Part shown: in pieces, positions 34,776 to 45,257 of the stretch | Layout of the letters: each line of letters begins with the position of its first letter | Position numbering within the stretch: position 1 is the first letter of the stretch | Source: Nonomuraea roseoviolacea subsp. carminata | GTDB lineage: Bacteria; Actinomycetota; Actinomycetes; Streptosporangiales; Streptosporangiaceae | Assembly: GCF_024172185.1 (NCBI RefSeq) | Contig: NZ_JAMZEC010000001.1 | Span: 1,426,001 to 1,490,000 of the forward strand | Reading direction: 5' to 3' | Length of the DNA stretch: 64,000 bases | The notes under the pieces: model-generated | Databases searched by the model: none | What the model saw: only the letters and a program-made list of their open reading frames with translations | What the model was told of the DNA's origin: nothing | Program-made: the position numbers and the translations under genes

Positions 34776-35443
34776 TCGCCCTGGTGGCCTTCCGCGTCGC
34801 GGCCTACGTGCGCTCCCACCGCGTCTTCCAGGCCCTCCTGCCCCTCCTCGTCCTGATCTCCATCCTCCACGCCGGCCGCGCGCCCCGCGGGGCCGAGGCG
34901 GCGGCGCTGACCGACTCGGCCGTGCTGGTCATCCCGCTCCTGGCATGGGCGACACGAGGGCTGCTCGACACCGAGCCGGACGAGCAGCGCGCCATCTCGG
35001 CGACCGGTGTCGGCGGGCGCCCGCGCGAGGTGGCCGCCGGGCTGCTGGCGGCGCTGGTCACGTGCGCGGCGTTCGCGGCGCTGACCCTCGGGAGCGGGCT
35101 GGCGCTCGGGCTGTCCGCCACGCCGTCACGCGGGGTCGTGGCCGCGGCGGCGGTGGTCCACGCCCTCGCCGTCCTGGCCGGGGTCGCGCTCGGCGCCCTG
35201 ACCAGCCGGCCCCTCATGCCCTCGCCGGCGTACTCGATCCTGGCGCTCGTCGCGGGGTTCCTGACGATGCTGCTGGTCGGCGCCTCACCGGTCTACTGGC
35301 TCACCGTGCCGGTCACGGCCTGGATGAAGGCGGCCGGAGCGGGGCGGCTGGTGAGCGAGCTGCCGGGGCTGGCCGCCGTCTCCCTCGCGTGGTGTCTGGC
35401 GGGCCTGACCGTGTACTGGTGCCTGCGCCGAAGCCGGCCGTGA
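34772..35443 (+). CDS. ABC transporter permease-like membrane protein
   Basis: 223 residues with about six hydrophobic segments (near 20-36, 47-62, 85-110, 120-140, 148-172 and 195-215). No recognisable soluble domain. Its GTG overlaps the ATPase stop, so the two form one transporter. It is convergent with rlmN across a 162-bp GC-rich space that has possible hairpins (GGCCGG-type inverted repeats around 35499-35520). Confidence 0.75.
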   Translation: MIALVAFRVAAYVRSHRVFQALLPLLVLISILHAGRAPRGAEAAALTDSAVLVIPLLAWATRGLLDTEPDEQRAISATGVGGRPREVAAGLLAALVTCAAFAALTLGSGLALGLSATPSRGVVAAAAVVHALAVLAGVALGALTSRPLMPSPAYSILALVAGFLTMLLVGASPVYWLTVPVTAWMKAAGAGRLVSELPGLAAVSLAWCLAGLTVYWCLRRSRP

Positions 35444-35605
35444 CGGGCCGCGGCTCGGGACCATCCTGTGAACGGTGCCCGGCCGGCGGTGCGCGCGTCA
35501 CGGCGGCCGGCCCCGTGCGGGTTCAGCGGGCGTCTTCCTGGAGGCCCTCAGCCCCGTGCGGCGGGTGGGGGCGGCTGGGCTGTGCCGTAACCGAGCGAAG
35601 AGCTG

Positions 35606-36709
35606 TCAGACGTCGGCGGCGGCGAGCTGGCCGCAGGCGCCGTCGATCTCCCGCCCCCGGGTGTCGCGGACCGTCACCGGCACGCCGTGGAACTGCAGCC
35701 GCCGCACGAACGCCCGCTCGTCCTCCGGACGCGAGGCCGTCCACTTCGAGCCCGGCGTCGGGTTGAGCGGGATGAGGTTGACGTGCACCAGCTTGTTGCG
35801 CACCAGCTTGCCGAGCAGGTCGGCCCGCCACTCGTGGTCGTTGATGTCCTTGATCAGCGCGTACTCGATCGACACCCGCCGCTTCGTCTTTGCCGCGTAC
35901 GCCCACGCCGCGTCCAGCACCTCCGCGACCTTCCACCGCGTGTTGATCGGCACCAGCGTGTCGCGCAGCTCGTCGTCCGGCGCGTGCAGCGACAGCGCGA
36001 GCGTCACCGGCAGCCCCTCCTCGGCGAGCTTGCCGATCGCCGGCACCAGACCCACCGTGGACACCGTGACGCCGCGCGCCGAGATGCCGAGCCCGTGCGG
36101 CGCCGGCTCCACCAGGCGGCGCACCGCCCCGATCACCTGCTTGTAGTTGGCCAGCGGCTCGCCCATGCCCATGAACACGACGTTGCTGACCCGGCCCGGC
36201 CCGCCCGGCACCTCACCGGCGGCCAGCGCCCGCGCGCCCGCCACGACCTGCTCGACGATCTCGGCGGTCGACATGTTGCGGGTCAGCCCGGCCTGCCCGG
36301 TGGCGCAGAACGGGCAGTTCATGCCGCACCCGGCCTGCGACGACACGCACATCGTGACCCGGTCGGGGTAGCGCATGAGGACCGACTCCACCAGCGCCCC
36401 GTCGAACAGCTTCCACAGCGTCTTGCGGGTCGTGCCGCCGTCGGTGGTCAGCTCCTTGACCGGCGTGAGCAGCGACGGCAGCAGCTCCGACAGCTTCTCG
36501 CGCGAGGCCGCGGGCAGGTCGGTCATCGCGGCCACGTCGGTGGTGAGGCGCTCGAAGTAGTGCCGCGAGAGCTGGTCGGCGCGGAACGCCTTCTCCCCCA
36601 GCTCGGTGACCGCGGCCCGGCGGTCCGCCATGGACAGGTCGGCCAGGTGCCGGGCGGGCTTGGCCCTGCGCGGCGCGACGAACGTGAGCTGACCTGGCTG
36701 CTGGGACAC
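35606..36709 (-). CDS. rlmN: 23S rRNA (adenine(2503)-C2)-methyltransferase (dual-specificity RlmN)
   Basis: 367-residue radical SAM methyltransferase modifying A2503 of 23S rRNA and A37 of some tRNAs. The 4Fe-4S motif is [16 protein letters not shown] (near 118-133), followed by [12 protein letters not shown], and a conserved methylation-Cys region near the C-terminus ([16 protein letters not shown]). It is transcribed leftward downstream of the cdsA block. The start is GTG. Confidence 0.95.
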   Translation of the reverse strand: MSQQPGQLTFVAPRRAKPARHLADLSMADRRAAVTELGEKAFRADQLSRHYFERLTTDVAAMTDLPAASREKLSELLPSLLTPVKELTTDGGTTRKTLWKLFDGALVESVLMRYPDRVTMCVSSQAGCGMNCPFCATGQAGLTRNMSTAEIVEQVVAGARALAAGEVPGGPGRVSNVVFMGMGEPLANYKQVIGAVRRLVEPAPHGLGISARGVTVSTVGLVPAIGKLAEEGLPVTLALSLHAPDDELRDTLVPINTRWKVAEVLDAAWAYAAKTKRRVSIEYALIKDINDHEWRADLLGKLVRNKLVHVNLIPLNPTPGSKWTASRPEDERAFVRRLQFHGVPVTVRDTRGREIDGACGQLAAADV

Positions 36710-36900
36710 GGGACTGCCTTCTGCTAGAGGGGGTTACCGACCAGGGTAGTGAACGCTCGGCGCGCGGGCGTCATTCCGGACGCCTTCCCGCCGGAAACTT
36801 CGGCCACCCGAACGCCTTCACGCCACAAGGGGCTCCAGGGAACGGCGTCATCGCGATACCGCTCGCCCCCGGGTCCTCCGCCGATCTACAGTCATCTCGT

Positions 36901-37923
36901 ATGGCGATTTTCCGGTCGGCGTCTGGCGAGGGGCGGGCCGAGGTCGTCCTCACCGCCGGCAACCCGTACGGCAGCCGCACGCTCGTGATCGAGCGCGACG
37001 AGGACGCCTCGGTGGCCTACCTGTGCTCGCCCGACGGCGCCGTGCACGGCGCGGTGTGGCTGGCCAACCACCGTCCCGCCCCGCCGGTGGTCGATCTGGC
37101 CCGCCTCAACTCCGGCCGGCCGCCGCTGATGCCGCGGCCCGGCACCACGCACCCCGACGGCCGCGGGCCGCTCGGCCGCCTGTCCGTGCTGTGGTTCGAG
37201 GAGGGCGACGGCGTCGCCATCTACGAGGACGACGACCTGCTGGCCGTCATCCCCGGCTGGGCCGACATGAGCAGGGGCATGCCCGGCTACGCCCGCGACG
37301 CCGTGGGCGAGTCGCCGTTCGCCTGGGCGCTGGCCGAGGCGCTGGAGGGGCTGGCGCCGCGCATCTCCAACGCCCGCTCGTACTGGCTGTGGCGGCACGC
37401 GGAGGGGTCCTGGCCGTCGTTCCAGCAGTTCGCGATGAGCCACCTCGACCGGGTGCTGGGCCGCGCCGGCCGCTACTGGGACGCCGGCGGCGACCGGCTG
37501 CCCGCGGTCGGCATCACCGAGCGGCCGCCGCACGAGGAGCGGGAGTTCACCGTGCTGTCCACGGTCGGCATGAGCTGCCAGCGCATGCCGACGGTCGAGC
37601 AGTGGATCGACAAGCCGGGCGCGTACGCGCGGATCGAGCTGGCGGTGGCGACCCGCGACGACCCGCGGGAGGCGGCGCTGCTGCTCGTCTGGCTGGCGCA
37701 GTATCCGTGGCACTCGGTCACCTGGCTCGGCCACGGGCACACCGCCAAGTGGTATCACGAGCCGGCCACGTTCCCGCTGGGCCCGGGGTACGCGGGGGTG
37801 CTCATGCTGGCCGACCCCCCCGACATGCCTGACATGTCAGGATTCACCTTCGGGGGTGAGGTGGTGCGCTGGCTGTGGCTCACACCCATCACGGCCGAGG
37901 AGCTCGAAGAACACCGCCACTGA
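36901..37923 (+). CDS. Suppressor-of-fused (SUFU) domain protein
   Basis: 340 residues. The C-terminal half (about 175-335, with FTVLSTVGMSCQRMP, ELAVATRDDP, LVWLAQYPWHSVTWLGHGHT and WLTPITAEE) matches the SUFU-like domain common in bacterial toxin-immunity and unknown proteins. Residues 1-150 form a separate domain of unknown type with GDGVAIYEDDDLLAVIPGWA. No signal peptide or membrane segment. It is divergent from rlmN and convergent with cdsA (27-bp gap). Immunity or regulatory function is possible but unproven. Confidence 0.75.
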   Translation: MAIFRSASGEGRAEVVLTAGNPYGSRTLVIERDEDASVAYLCSPDGAVHGAVWLANHRPAPPVVDLARLNSGRPPLMPRPGTTHPDGRGPLGRLSVLWFEEGDGVAIYEDDDLLAVIPGWADMSRGMPGYARDAVGESPFAWALAEALEGLAPRISNARSYWLWRHAEGSWPSFQQFAMSHLDRVLGRAGRYWDAGGDRLPAVGITERPPHEEREFTVLSTVGMSCQRMPTVEQWIDKPGAYARIELAVATRDDPREAALLLVWLAQYPWHSVTWLGHGHTAKWYHEPATFPLGPGYAGVLMLADPPDMPDMSGFTFGGEVVRWLWLTPITAEELEEHRH

Positions 37924-37950
37924 CCGGAGGGCGGCCGCTGGAAAGACGTG

Positions 37951-38829
37951 TCAGAAGAACAACGACATGAGCAGCCACACCGGCACCAGCGTGGTCACCA
38001 GCGAGTCCAGCCGGTCCATCAGCCCGCCGTGACCCGGCAGGATCGTGCCGAGGTCCTTGATGCCGAGATCACGCTTGATCATCGACTCGATGAGGTCGCC
38101 CACGGTCGCCAGCACGGCGCCCAGCGCGCCGATGAGCGCGCCCTGCCAGAGCCGGCCGTCGAACAGCCAGGTCACCAGCCACGCCCCGACCAGAGTGCAG
38201 GCCACGACCGATCCTGCGAGCCCCTCCCAGGTCTTCTTCGGGCTGATCACGGTGAGCTGGTGCCGGCCGAACAGCACTCCGGCGACGTACCCGCCGACGT
38301 CGCTGGCCACGGTCACCGCGATGAACACGATCACCCGGTCGCGGCCGTCGCCCGGCGCCAGCAGCAGCGCCACGAACCCGGCCAGCAGCGGCGGGTAGAC
38401 CAGCAGGAAGACCGAGCCCGTCGCGTCACGGACGTACCCGGCGGTGCGCCCGGCCGCGCCCGTGCCCTGCTCGCCCTCGCCGTCCCCGCCCGTGAACATC
38501 CGCCAGATCAGCACGACGAACACCGACACGACGAACACGCCGAGCAGCCACGCCGGACCACCCCAGTACGCGCCGGCCTGCATCGCGGTCATCGACACCA
38601 GCACCGGCACGACGGGCACGCGGATGCCGCGGGAGGCGAACGCGCGCGTCATCTCGACCACGCCGATGCCCACCGCCGCCACGACCACGACCAGGAAGAG
38701 CTCCTTGATCGTGTAGAGGGTGGCGATGACCAGCGCGCCCAGCCCCACGCCCACCGCGATCGCGGCGGGCAGGTTGCGTCCCGTACGGCTGCCGCCGCTC
38801 GGGCTGCTGCCAGCCGTACGTTCTTCCAC
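37951..38829 (-). CDS. cdsA: Phosphatidate cytidylyltransferase
   Basis: 292-residue membrane enzyme making CDP-diacylglycerol from phosphatidate and CTP. About seven to eight transmembrane segments; the family signature GDLIESMIKRDLGIKDLG and GHGGLMDRLDS are near 241-276. The hydrophilic N-terminus is Ser/Gly-rich. GTG start with GGGGAG 5-6 bases upstream. It follows frr, separated by 60 bases with a strong hairpin. Confidence 0.95.
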   Translation of the reverse strand: MEERTAGSSPSGGSRTGRNLPAAIAVGVGLGALVIATLYTIKELFLVVVVAAVGIGVVEMTRAFASRGIRVPVVPVLVSMTAMQAGAYWGGPAWLLGVFVVSVFVVLIWRMFTGGDGEGEQGTGAAGRTAGYVRDATGSVFLLVYPPLLAGFVALLLAPGDGRDRVIVFIAVTVASDVGGYVAGVLFGRHQLTVISPKKTWEGLAGSVVACTLVGAWLVTWLFDGRLWQGALIGALGAVLATVGDLIESMIKRDLGIKDLGTILPGHGGLMDRLDSLVTTLVPVWLLMSLFF

Positions 38830-38846
38830 AGAGACTCCCCATAAGC

Positions 38847-38876
38847 CACGGCCCCCGCCATCGGGCGAGGGCCGTG
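38847..38876 (-). terminator. Hairpin between frr and cdsA
   Basis: A 13-bp stem with one mismatch and an ATCG tetraloop (arms 38847-38859 and 38864-38876) lies 13 bases after the frr stop and 18 bases before the cdsA start. It has no T-run, so it may attenuate or stabilise rather than fully terminate. Confidence 0.55.
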
Positions 38877-38889
38877 CGGCGGGTGCCGC

Positions 38890-39447
38890 TCAGACCTCGA
38901 GCAGCTCGGCTTCCTTGTGCTTGAGCAGCTCGTCGATCTTGGCGACGTGCTTCTGCGTCATGTCGTCCAGCTCCTTCTCGGCACGCCGGACCTCGTCCTC
39001 GCCCGCCTCGCCATCCTTGATCATCTTGTCGAGGATCTCCTTGGCGGAGCGGCGGATGTTGCGCACCGACACCTTGGCGTGCTCGCCCTTGTTGCGGGCC
39101 ACCTTGATGTACTCCTTGCGGCGCTCCTCCGACAGCTCGGGGAACGACACACGGATCACCTGGCCGTCGTTACCGGGGTTGACGCCGAGGTCGGAGTCAC
39201 GGATCGCCTTCTCGATCGCCGCCATCGAGCCCTTGTCGTAGGGCTGGATGATCACCATGCGGGCCTCGGGCACGTGGAACGAGGCCAACTGCTGGATCGG
39301 GGTGGGCGAACCGTAGTACTCGGCACTGATCTTGTTGAACATCGAGGGGGTGACACGTCCCGTGCGGATGCCCGCGAAGTCCTCCTTCGCGACCGACACG
39401 GCCTTGTCCATCTTGTCCTCGGCTTCGAGGAGGGTTTCGTCGATCAC
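38890..39447 (-). CDS. frr: Ribosome recycling factor
   Basis: 185 residues, standard length. It splits post-termination ribosomes with EF-G. The conserved start ([16 protein letters not shown]), [13 protein letters not shown] and C-terminal helices are present. GTG start with GGGAG upstream; order pyrH-frr-cdsA is canonical. Gap to pyrH is 42 bases. Confidence 0.96.
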   Translation of the reverse strand: MIDETLLEAEDKMDKAVSVAKEDFAGIRTGRVTPSMFNKISAEYYGSPTPIQQLASFHVPEARMVIIQPYDKGSMAAIEKAIRDSDLGVNPGNDGQVIRVSFPELSEERRKEYIKVARNKGEHAKVSVRNIRRSAKEILDKMIKDGEAGEDEVRRAEKELDDMTQKHVAKIDELLKHKEAELLEV

Positions 39448-39489
39448 AGCGGCTCCCTGTCTTCTAGCTGGCGGATCGGGCTCGCTCGC

Positions 39490-40317
<828 letters not shown>

Positions 40318-40323
40318 TCAAGC

Positions 40324-41157
40324 CTAAGCCTGACCGACCTTGAAGCGGACGAACGAGAGCACCTCGACGCCGTTCTCCTCGGCGTACTTGCCGACGCTCT
40401 TCTTGTTGTCCTTGACGAACGCCTGCTGGAGCAGCGTGAAGTCCTTGTACCAGCCGTTCACGCGACCCTCGACGATCTTGCCGATGGCGGCCTCGGGCTT
40501 GCCCTCCTCGCGGGTCATCTCCTCGAAGAGCTTGCGCTCCTTCTCGACGACCTCGGCCGGGACGGCGGCGGCGTTCAGGTACTGCGGGGCCATCGCGGCG
40601 GCGTGCTGCGCGATGTCCTTGGCGACGTCGGCGTTCGGCTTGTCCAGCTGCACGAGCACGCCGACGGCCGGCGGCAGCGCCGGGTCGGTGCGGTGCATGT
40701 AGGCGCCGATGTAGCCGCCCTCCAGCACCGCGAAGCGGCGGACCTCGATCTTCTCGCCGAGCGCGGCGTTGGCGACGTCGAGGTGCTCCTTGACGGTCTG
40801 GCCGCCGAAGGACGACTCCAGCAGAGCCGCGACGTCGGCCGGCTTGGTGGCCAGCACGTGGTCGACGACCTGGGCGGCGAGCTCCTGGAAGCGCTCGCCC
40901 TTGGCGACGAAGTCGGTCTCGCAGTTGAGCTCGAGCAGCGCGGCGGCGGAGTCGCCGTCCTGCTTGAGGGCGACCAGGCCGTTGGAGGCGGTGCGCGTCT
41001 CGCGCTTGCCGACGTCCTTGGCGCCCTTCAGGCGCAGCAGCTCGATGGCGCGGTCGAAGTCGCCCTCGGACTCCTCGAGCGCCTTCTTGCAGTCCATCAT
41101 GCCGGCAGCGGTGATCTCGCGAAGCCGCTTGACGTCGGCCATGTTCACGGAAGCCAT
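40324..41157 (-). CDS. tsf: Elongation factor Ts
   Basis: 277-residue guanine nucleotide exchange factor for EF-Tu. A UBA-like N-terminus (DVKRLREITAAGMMDCKKALEE) precedes the TDF-type motif NCETDFVAKG near 80-89. Start ATG with GAGGAA 7 bases upstream. Unusually, it is separated from rpsB by ~700 bases. Confidence 0.96.
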   Translation of the reverse strand: MASVNMADVKRLREITAAGMMDCKKALEESEGDFDRAIELLRLKGAKDVGKRETRTASNGLVALKQDGDSAAALLELNCETDFVAKGERFQELAAQVVDHVLATKPADVAALLESSFGGQTVKEHLDVANAALGEKIEVRRFAVLEGGYIGAYMHRTDPALPPAVGVLVQLDKPNADVAKDIAQHAAAMAPQYLNAAAVPAEVVEKERKLFEEMTREEGKPEAAIGKIVEGRVNGWYKDFTLLQQAFVKDNKKSVGKYAEENGVEVLSFVRFKVGQA

Positions 41158-41855
41158 TGCTTTTTCCTCGTGGGATTTCGTCGTGGATCGGATGGGCGCC
41201 GGGTCCGGCTCCCACCCTGGGGTGGTACGGCCGGCGCGTGCCGTACGGAAGCTTGGCCTTGCTCGGTGTCTAACCCGAGCCGGTGGCCGCTAACCCGGGC
41301 GGCGGGCCCGGTTCCGCGACCTTGTGCGGAGCGATCTGGTGCCGAGCGGCCCGGTGCCGAACCTCCGACCGGAGCGGCCGTTCCGCGGGCACCGCCTGGG
41401 ACCGGTGCCTGCCGGGGCCTCCTCGGCGAGTGTCCGCCAGAGGCGCCCTCGGTGGCGACCCGTCCAGTGGTCGCGACGTCCTCGGTGACGACCCGCCCGG
41501 TGACGGCACTCTCGGCGCCCGCCCGCCGGCGGGCACCCTTGGTCCCCGCGGCGCTCGATCCCGAACGCCTGGACCTCGAACGCCGGGATCCCGAACATCT
41601 GGACCCCAGCACCTGGGTCCCGAGCACCTCGACTGACCATGGACGCCTCGATCCCGGACCTCTCGGCCTCGGTCGCCTCATCTCGATCGCCTCGATTCGG
41701 TCGTCCGGGGCCTGGTGCCGCGAGAGGAGCGGATCCTCCCGCGGCGCCGCTCCGGACGGGCACTCACCGGTGGGCCACCCGTGGGCGCCGCCCCGCCCCG
41801 CACCCCGTCCGCCCCGTACAGACGGGCGAGGTGCGGGTCAGGCGGAACCGGTCGG
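41158..41855. other. Long rpsB-tsf spacer with degenerate repeats
   Basis: 698 bases lie between rpsB and tsf, which are usually close. The middle (about 41500-41700) is a degenerate repeat of CTCGATCCCGAACGCCTGGA-like units in several registers. Open frames on both strands are Arg/Gly/Ser-rich with no recognisable domain and no good start signal, so I do not call a gene. A tsf promoter may lie near its right part, but none was resolved. Confidence 0.6.
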
Positions 41856-42785
41856 TCAGGCCTGCGGCTGCTCGGTGCCGGCCTCGGCCTCGGCCTCGGC
41901 CGGAGCGGCCTCAGCCTCAGCCGGAGCGGCCTCAGCCTCAGCGGGAGCAGCCTCGGCGGCCGGCGCGGCCTCAGCCTCGGCGGCGGCCGGAGCGGCCTCG
42001 GCGGTCTCGCCGGAGCCCTGCTCGATGAGCTCGCGCTCCCACTCGGCCAGCGGCTCGGCGGAGGCGGGCTTCTCGTCACCGCGGGCGGCGCCGGAGCGGG
42101 CCATCAGACCGGCGGCGACACCGTCGGCGACGACCCGGGTCAGCAGGCCGACGGCGCGGATGGCGTCGTCGTTGCCGGGGATCGGGTAGTCGACCTCGTC
42201 GGGGTCGCAGTTGGTGTCGAGGATCGCGACGACAGGGATGCCGAGCTTCTTGGCCTCGCTGATCGCGATGTGCTCCTTCTTGGTGTCGACGACCCACACG
42301 GCGCTGGGCACGCGGCCCATGTCGCGGATGCCGCCGAGCGTGCGCTCCAGCTTGTCCTTCTCACGGCGGCGCATGAGGAGCTCCTTCTTGGTGAGCCCCG
42401 AGCCCGCGACGTTGTCGAAGTCGAGCTCCTCCAGCTCCTTCAGGCGCTGGAGCCTCTTGTGCACGGTGGAGAAGTTGGTGAGCATGCCACCCAGCCAGCG
42501 CTGGTTGACGTACGGCATGCCGACGCGGGCGGCCTGCTCGGAGATGGCCTCCTGAGCCTGCTTCTTCGTGCCGATGAACAGGATCGTGCCGCCGTGGGCG
42601 ACGGTCTCCTTGACGAAGTCGTACGCGCGGTCGATGTAGGACAGCGACTTCTGCAGGTCGATGATGTAGATGCCGTTGCGCTCGGTGAAGATGAAGCGCT
42701 TCATCTTCGGGTTCCAGCGGCGAGTCTGGTGTCCGAAGTGAACGCCGCTCTCGAGCAGCTGTCGCATGGTGACGACGGGGGCCAT
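41856..42785 (-). CDS. rpsB: 30S ribosomal protein S2
   Basis: 309 residues. The conserved S2 body covers residues 1-~235 ([35 protein letters not shown]). The last ~55 residues are an Ala/Glu/Pro-rich repeat tail (AEAEAAPAE), typical of some actinobacteria but repeat-expanded here. It is the first gene of the leftward rpsB block; a 236-bp leader or promoter region lies upstream. Confidence 0.96.
   Translation of the reverse strand: MAPVVTMRQLLESGVHFGHQTRRWNPKMKRFIFTERNGIYIIDLQKSLSYIDRAYDFVKETVAHGGTILFIGTKKQAQEAISEQAARVGMPYVNQRWLGGMLTNFSTVHKRLQRLKELEELDFDNVAGSGLTKKELLMRRREKDKLERTLGGIRDMGRVPSAVWVVDTKKEHIAISEAKKLGIPVVAILDTNCDPDEVDYPIPGNDDAIRAVGLLTRVVADGVAAGLMARSGAARGDEKPASAEPLAEWERELIEQGSGETAEAAPAAAEAEAAPAAEAAPAEAEAAPAEAEAAPAEAEAEAGTEQPQA
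41866..42010 (-). repeat. Coding repeat in the rpsB tail
   Basis: Imperfect tandem repeats of a CAGCCGGAGCGGCCTCAGCCT-like 21- to 27-base unit encode the Ala-Pro-Ala-Glu-rich C-terminus of S2. All length changes keep the frame. Confidence 0.7.
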
Positions 42786-43021
42786 CAGCTGGTCCTCCAG
42801 GTCTGGGCGCCCGGCGGGCGGGCGCGGTTCTCGGTTGTGACGCGGCGGCCGAACGGCCCCCGCCCTGATGCCCCGGACCACGCCAGCCGGGCCTGAGCCC
42901 GGACCGATGGTGTGATCCGTGACGGGGCATGCGAAGTCGGCCTGTGGTGACAGGCCACCGGAAAGTCTACCTTGGACGCCACCCCGGCCTGACCGCTCCC
43001 GGTCAACCGTGGCGCCTCGGG

Positions 43022-43636
43022 TCATACCGTGTCGTGGTCCTCCGTGGGCAGGCCCGGCACCGGCCTGCGCGCGTGCGGGAAGAGGTTGACCTGCGCCTCC
43101 GCGACCCGGGCCCCGGGCGGCGCGGCGTCGGGCGGGCGGTGGCGGGCCATGTAGGGCTGGAGGAGCTTGTCGATCTCCTGGGCGAGCCGGGCCAGCTCCG
43201 CGGCGTCGACCCGCAGGATGGTCCGCCCGAACCGGGTGGCGTCGCGCCACTCCTCGGGCTCCCGGTCGAGGCCGGCCAGCGCCCGCCGCGCCTCCTCGTC
43301 CGCCTCCTTGCGGAACGCCTGGATGAGCAGGTCCTTGGCCTCCCGCACCTCGGGCCGGTCGTCGGGGAGCCGCCCGACGGCGAAGCTCTTGTCCGCCGCC
43401 TTCCACAGGCGCTCCCTGCCGTCCCCGCGGGGCGGGGCGTCCTCAACGAACCCGTACTTCGCCAGCATGCGCAGGTGGTAGCTCGCCGCGCTGGGCGTGA
43501 TGCCCGCCTCCTCGGCGACGTCGGTGGCCGTGACGCTGCCCCCGGCGCCGAGCCGGCTGAGGATCGCCAGCCGCGCGGGGTGGGCCAGGGCCCGCATCGC
43601 CTTCGGGTCGCTGAGGCTCTCCTTCTCCCGCGTCAT
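43022..43636 (-). CDS. ArsR-type (helix-turn-helix) transcriptional regulator
   Basis: 204 residues. A winged helix at 10-75 ([44 protein letters not shown]) is followed by a longer C-terminal domain (80-200) of the kind seen in drug-responsive regulators; no obvious metal-binding Cys cluster. It is divergent from an MFS exporter gene, and the shared 70-bp space contains three near-identical 16-bp inverted repeats, so it most likely represses that gene and itself. Confidence 0.88.
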   Translation of the reverse strand: MTREKESLSDPKAMRALAHPARLAILSRLGAGGSVTATDVAEEAGITPSAASYHLRMLAKYGFVEDAPPRGDGRERLWKAADKSFAVGRLPDDRPEVREAKDLLIQAFRKEADEEARRALAGLDREPEEWRDATRFGRTILRVDAAELARLAQEIDKLLQPYMARHRPPDAAPPGARVAEAQVNLFPHARRPVPGLPTEDHDTV

Positions 43637-43662
43637 GCGCCCAAGGTACCCGGATCCAGACG

Positions 43663-43678
43663 TGAAGCATTGCCTTCA
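43663..43678. promoter_or_regulatory. ArsR-type operator 1
   Basis: TGAAGCATTGCCTTCA, inverted repeat TGAAG-N6-CTTCA between the divergent regulator and MFS genes. Same pattern as two further copies at 22-23 bp spacing (about two helical turns). Confidence 0.65.
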
Positions 43679-43684
43679 CAACTC

Positions 43685-43700
43685 TGAAGCATTACTTTCA
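43685..43700. promoter_or_regulatory. ArsR-type operator 2
   Basis: TGAAGCATTACTTTCA, 22 bp after the start of operator 1, with one half-site change (TTTCA). It lies seven bases before the MFS start codon. Confidence 0.6.
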
Positions 43701-43706
43701 TACTTT

Positions 43707-44993
43707 ATGAAGCGTTCCCTTCACACCACTCCGGCCGCCGTGACGCCTCTTCGGAAGCAGCGCGACTACCGCTTACTGTGGGGCGCCCGGACCGTCTCGA
43801 TCACCGGTTCGGAAGTGTCGAAGCTGGCCATCCCCCTCACCGCGGTCACGCTCCTCACCGCATCCCCCGCCGAGATGGGGCTCCTCACGGCCGCCGCCTC
43901 GGTGCCCGCCCTGGTGTTCGGCCTCCAGGCCGGCGCGATCGCCGACCGGCTCACCCGGCACCGGCCCGCCATGATCGCCTGCGAGGTGGTGTCCGGCCTG
44001 GCGGCGGCGACCATCCCGCTGGCCTGGCTGCTGGGCATCCTGAACACGCCGTGGCTGATCGCCGTCGCGCTCGTCATCGGCACGGCGGCGGTGATGTTCA
44101 AGGCCGCGAACTTCCCCCACCTCGCCGTCGTCGTCTCCCCGGCCCAGCGCACCGAGGCGATGGCCGGGCTGCAGGCGTCCTACTCCGTCGCCACGGTCGC
44201 CGGTCCCGGTCTGGCGGGCCTGCTCGTGCAGTTCCTCACGGCGCCGCTCGCCGTACTGGCCGAGGCTCTGTCGTTCCTGACGTCGGCGCTGCTGCTGCGC
44301 TCCATCCGCACCCAGGACCGCCACGAACCGGCCCGATCACAGGGCATGTGGCGCGACGTCGTCGAAGGACTCCGCGCCGGCGCCACCAACCCGGTGCTGC
44401 GCGCACTCCTGGGCGCCGGCGTCACGATCAACTTCTTCGCGATGACGTACGTCGCCGTGCACATGCTCTACATGGTCAACACCCTGGGCATTCCGAAGGG
44501 CCTCATCGGGGCGCTGATCGCGTGCAGCGGCCTCGGCGGCCTCCTCGGCGCCTGGGTCACCACCCGCGTCGCCGCCCGCTTCGGCGAGAACCGCGTGCTG
44601 CTGGTGTCCGTGCTGTTCTTCCCGCTGGAGATCCTGGTCGTCGGCCTGCTGGGCGGCCCGCTCTGGTGGAAGGTGGGAGTGCTCGCCGTGACCGGGACGC
44701 TCACCGGCGCCATCGTGGTCGCCTTCTCCACCTGCATGGGCGCCATCACCCTCCAGGAGGCCACACCCGAACTGCGGGGCCGCGTCAACGCCACGATGAC
44801 CTTCGCGGTGCAGGGCGTCATGGCGCTCGGCGGCCTGACGGGCGGCCTGCTCGCGGAGTGGATCGGCCTCCGCGCCGTCATCCTCCTCTCGGCCGCCGGC
44901 ATCGCGCTCAGCGCGGTGTGGATCTGGGCCTCCCCGCTACGCCCCGGCCGCGCCGGACGCCACCCCACCCCATCCCCCGACCACGTCCCCTGA
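43707..44993 (+). CDS. MFS transporter (drug exporter type)
   Basis: 428 residues with about 12 transmembrane segments. It starts at RLLWGARTVSITGSEVSKLAIPLTA, the MFS_3/enterobactin-exporter-like N-terminus, and has the loop ADRLTRHRP between helices 2 and 3. The ATG at 43707 overlaps operator 3; no Shine-Dalgarno is seen, suggesting a leaderless message. It is probably an efflux pump induced when its substrate releases the ArsR-type repressor. A 116-bp piece of this gene recurs inverted at 48495-48610. Confidence 0.92.
   Translation: MKRSLHTTPAAVTPLRKQRDYRLLWGARTVSITGSEVSKLAIPLTAVTLLTASPAEMGLLTAAASVPALVFGLQAGAIADRLTRHRPAMIACEVVSGLAAATIPLAWLLGILNTPWLIAVALVIGTAAVMFKAANFPHLAVVVSPAQRTEAMAGLQASYSVATVAGPGLAGLLVQFLTAPLAVLAEALSFLTSALLLRSIRTQDRHEPARSQGMWRDVVEGLRAGATNPVLRALLGAGVTINFFAMTYVAVHMLYMVNTLGIPKGLIGALIACSGLGGLLGAWVTTRVAARFGENRVLLVSVLFFPLEILVVGLLGGPLWWKVGVLAVTGTLTGAIVVAFSTCMGAITLQEATPELRGRVNATMTFAVQGVMALGGLTGGLLAEWIGLRAVILLSAAGIALSAVWIWASPLRPGRAGRHPTPSPDHVP
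43708..43723. promoter_or_regulatory. ArsR-type operator 3
   Basis: TGAAGCGTTCCCTTCA begins on the second base of the MFS start codon, 23 bp after operator 2. Part of the site is therefore coding, which would let the repressor block initiation or elongation. Confidence 0.55.
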
Positions 44994-45257
44994 CCGAATT
45001 GGGTGCCGAGTCCCATCCCCTGCCCAGATCGCCAACGCTCCCATCACGCGCGCGAGCCCACCCCGCCACCCCCATGTCCACCCACCCGAACGAGACCCAC
45101 CCCGCCCTGGCCACAGCCCCCGCCCCGTCCCCGAACCAGCTGCCCGAACGAGACCTACCTCGCCCCGACCGCCGCCCAGCCTGTGGACAGCGTCTCCCCA
45201 TCCACAGAACCTCGTTCGCCAGCCCTGCCCAGACCGTGTCCCAGCCAGACTCCCCGC

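Noticed and set aside
41145..41681. 178-codon minus-strand frame in the rpsB-tsf spacer
   Set aside because: Low-complexity Arg/Gly/Ser sequence, overlaps the tsf start, and no Shine-Dalgarno or family resemblance.
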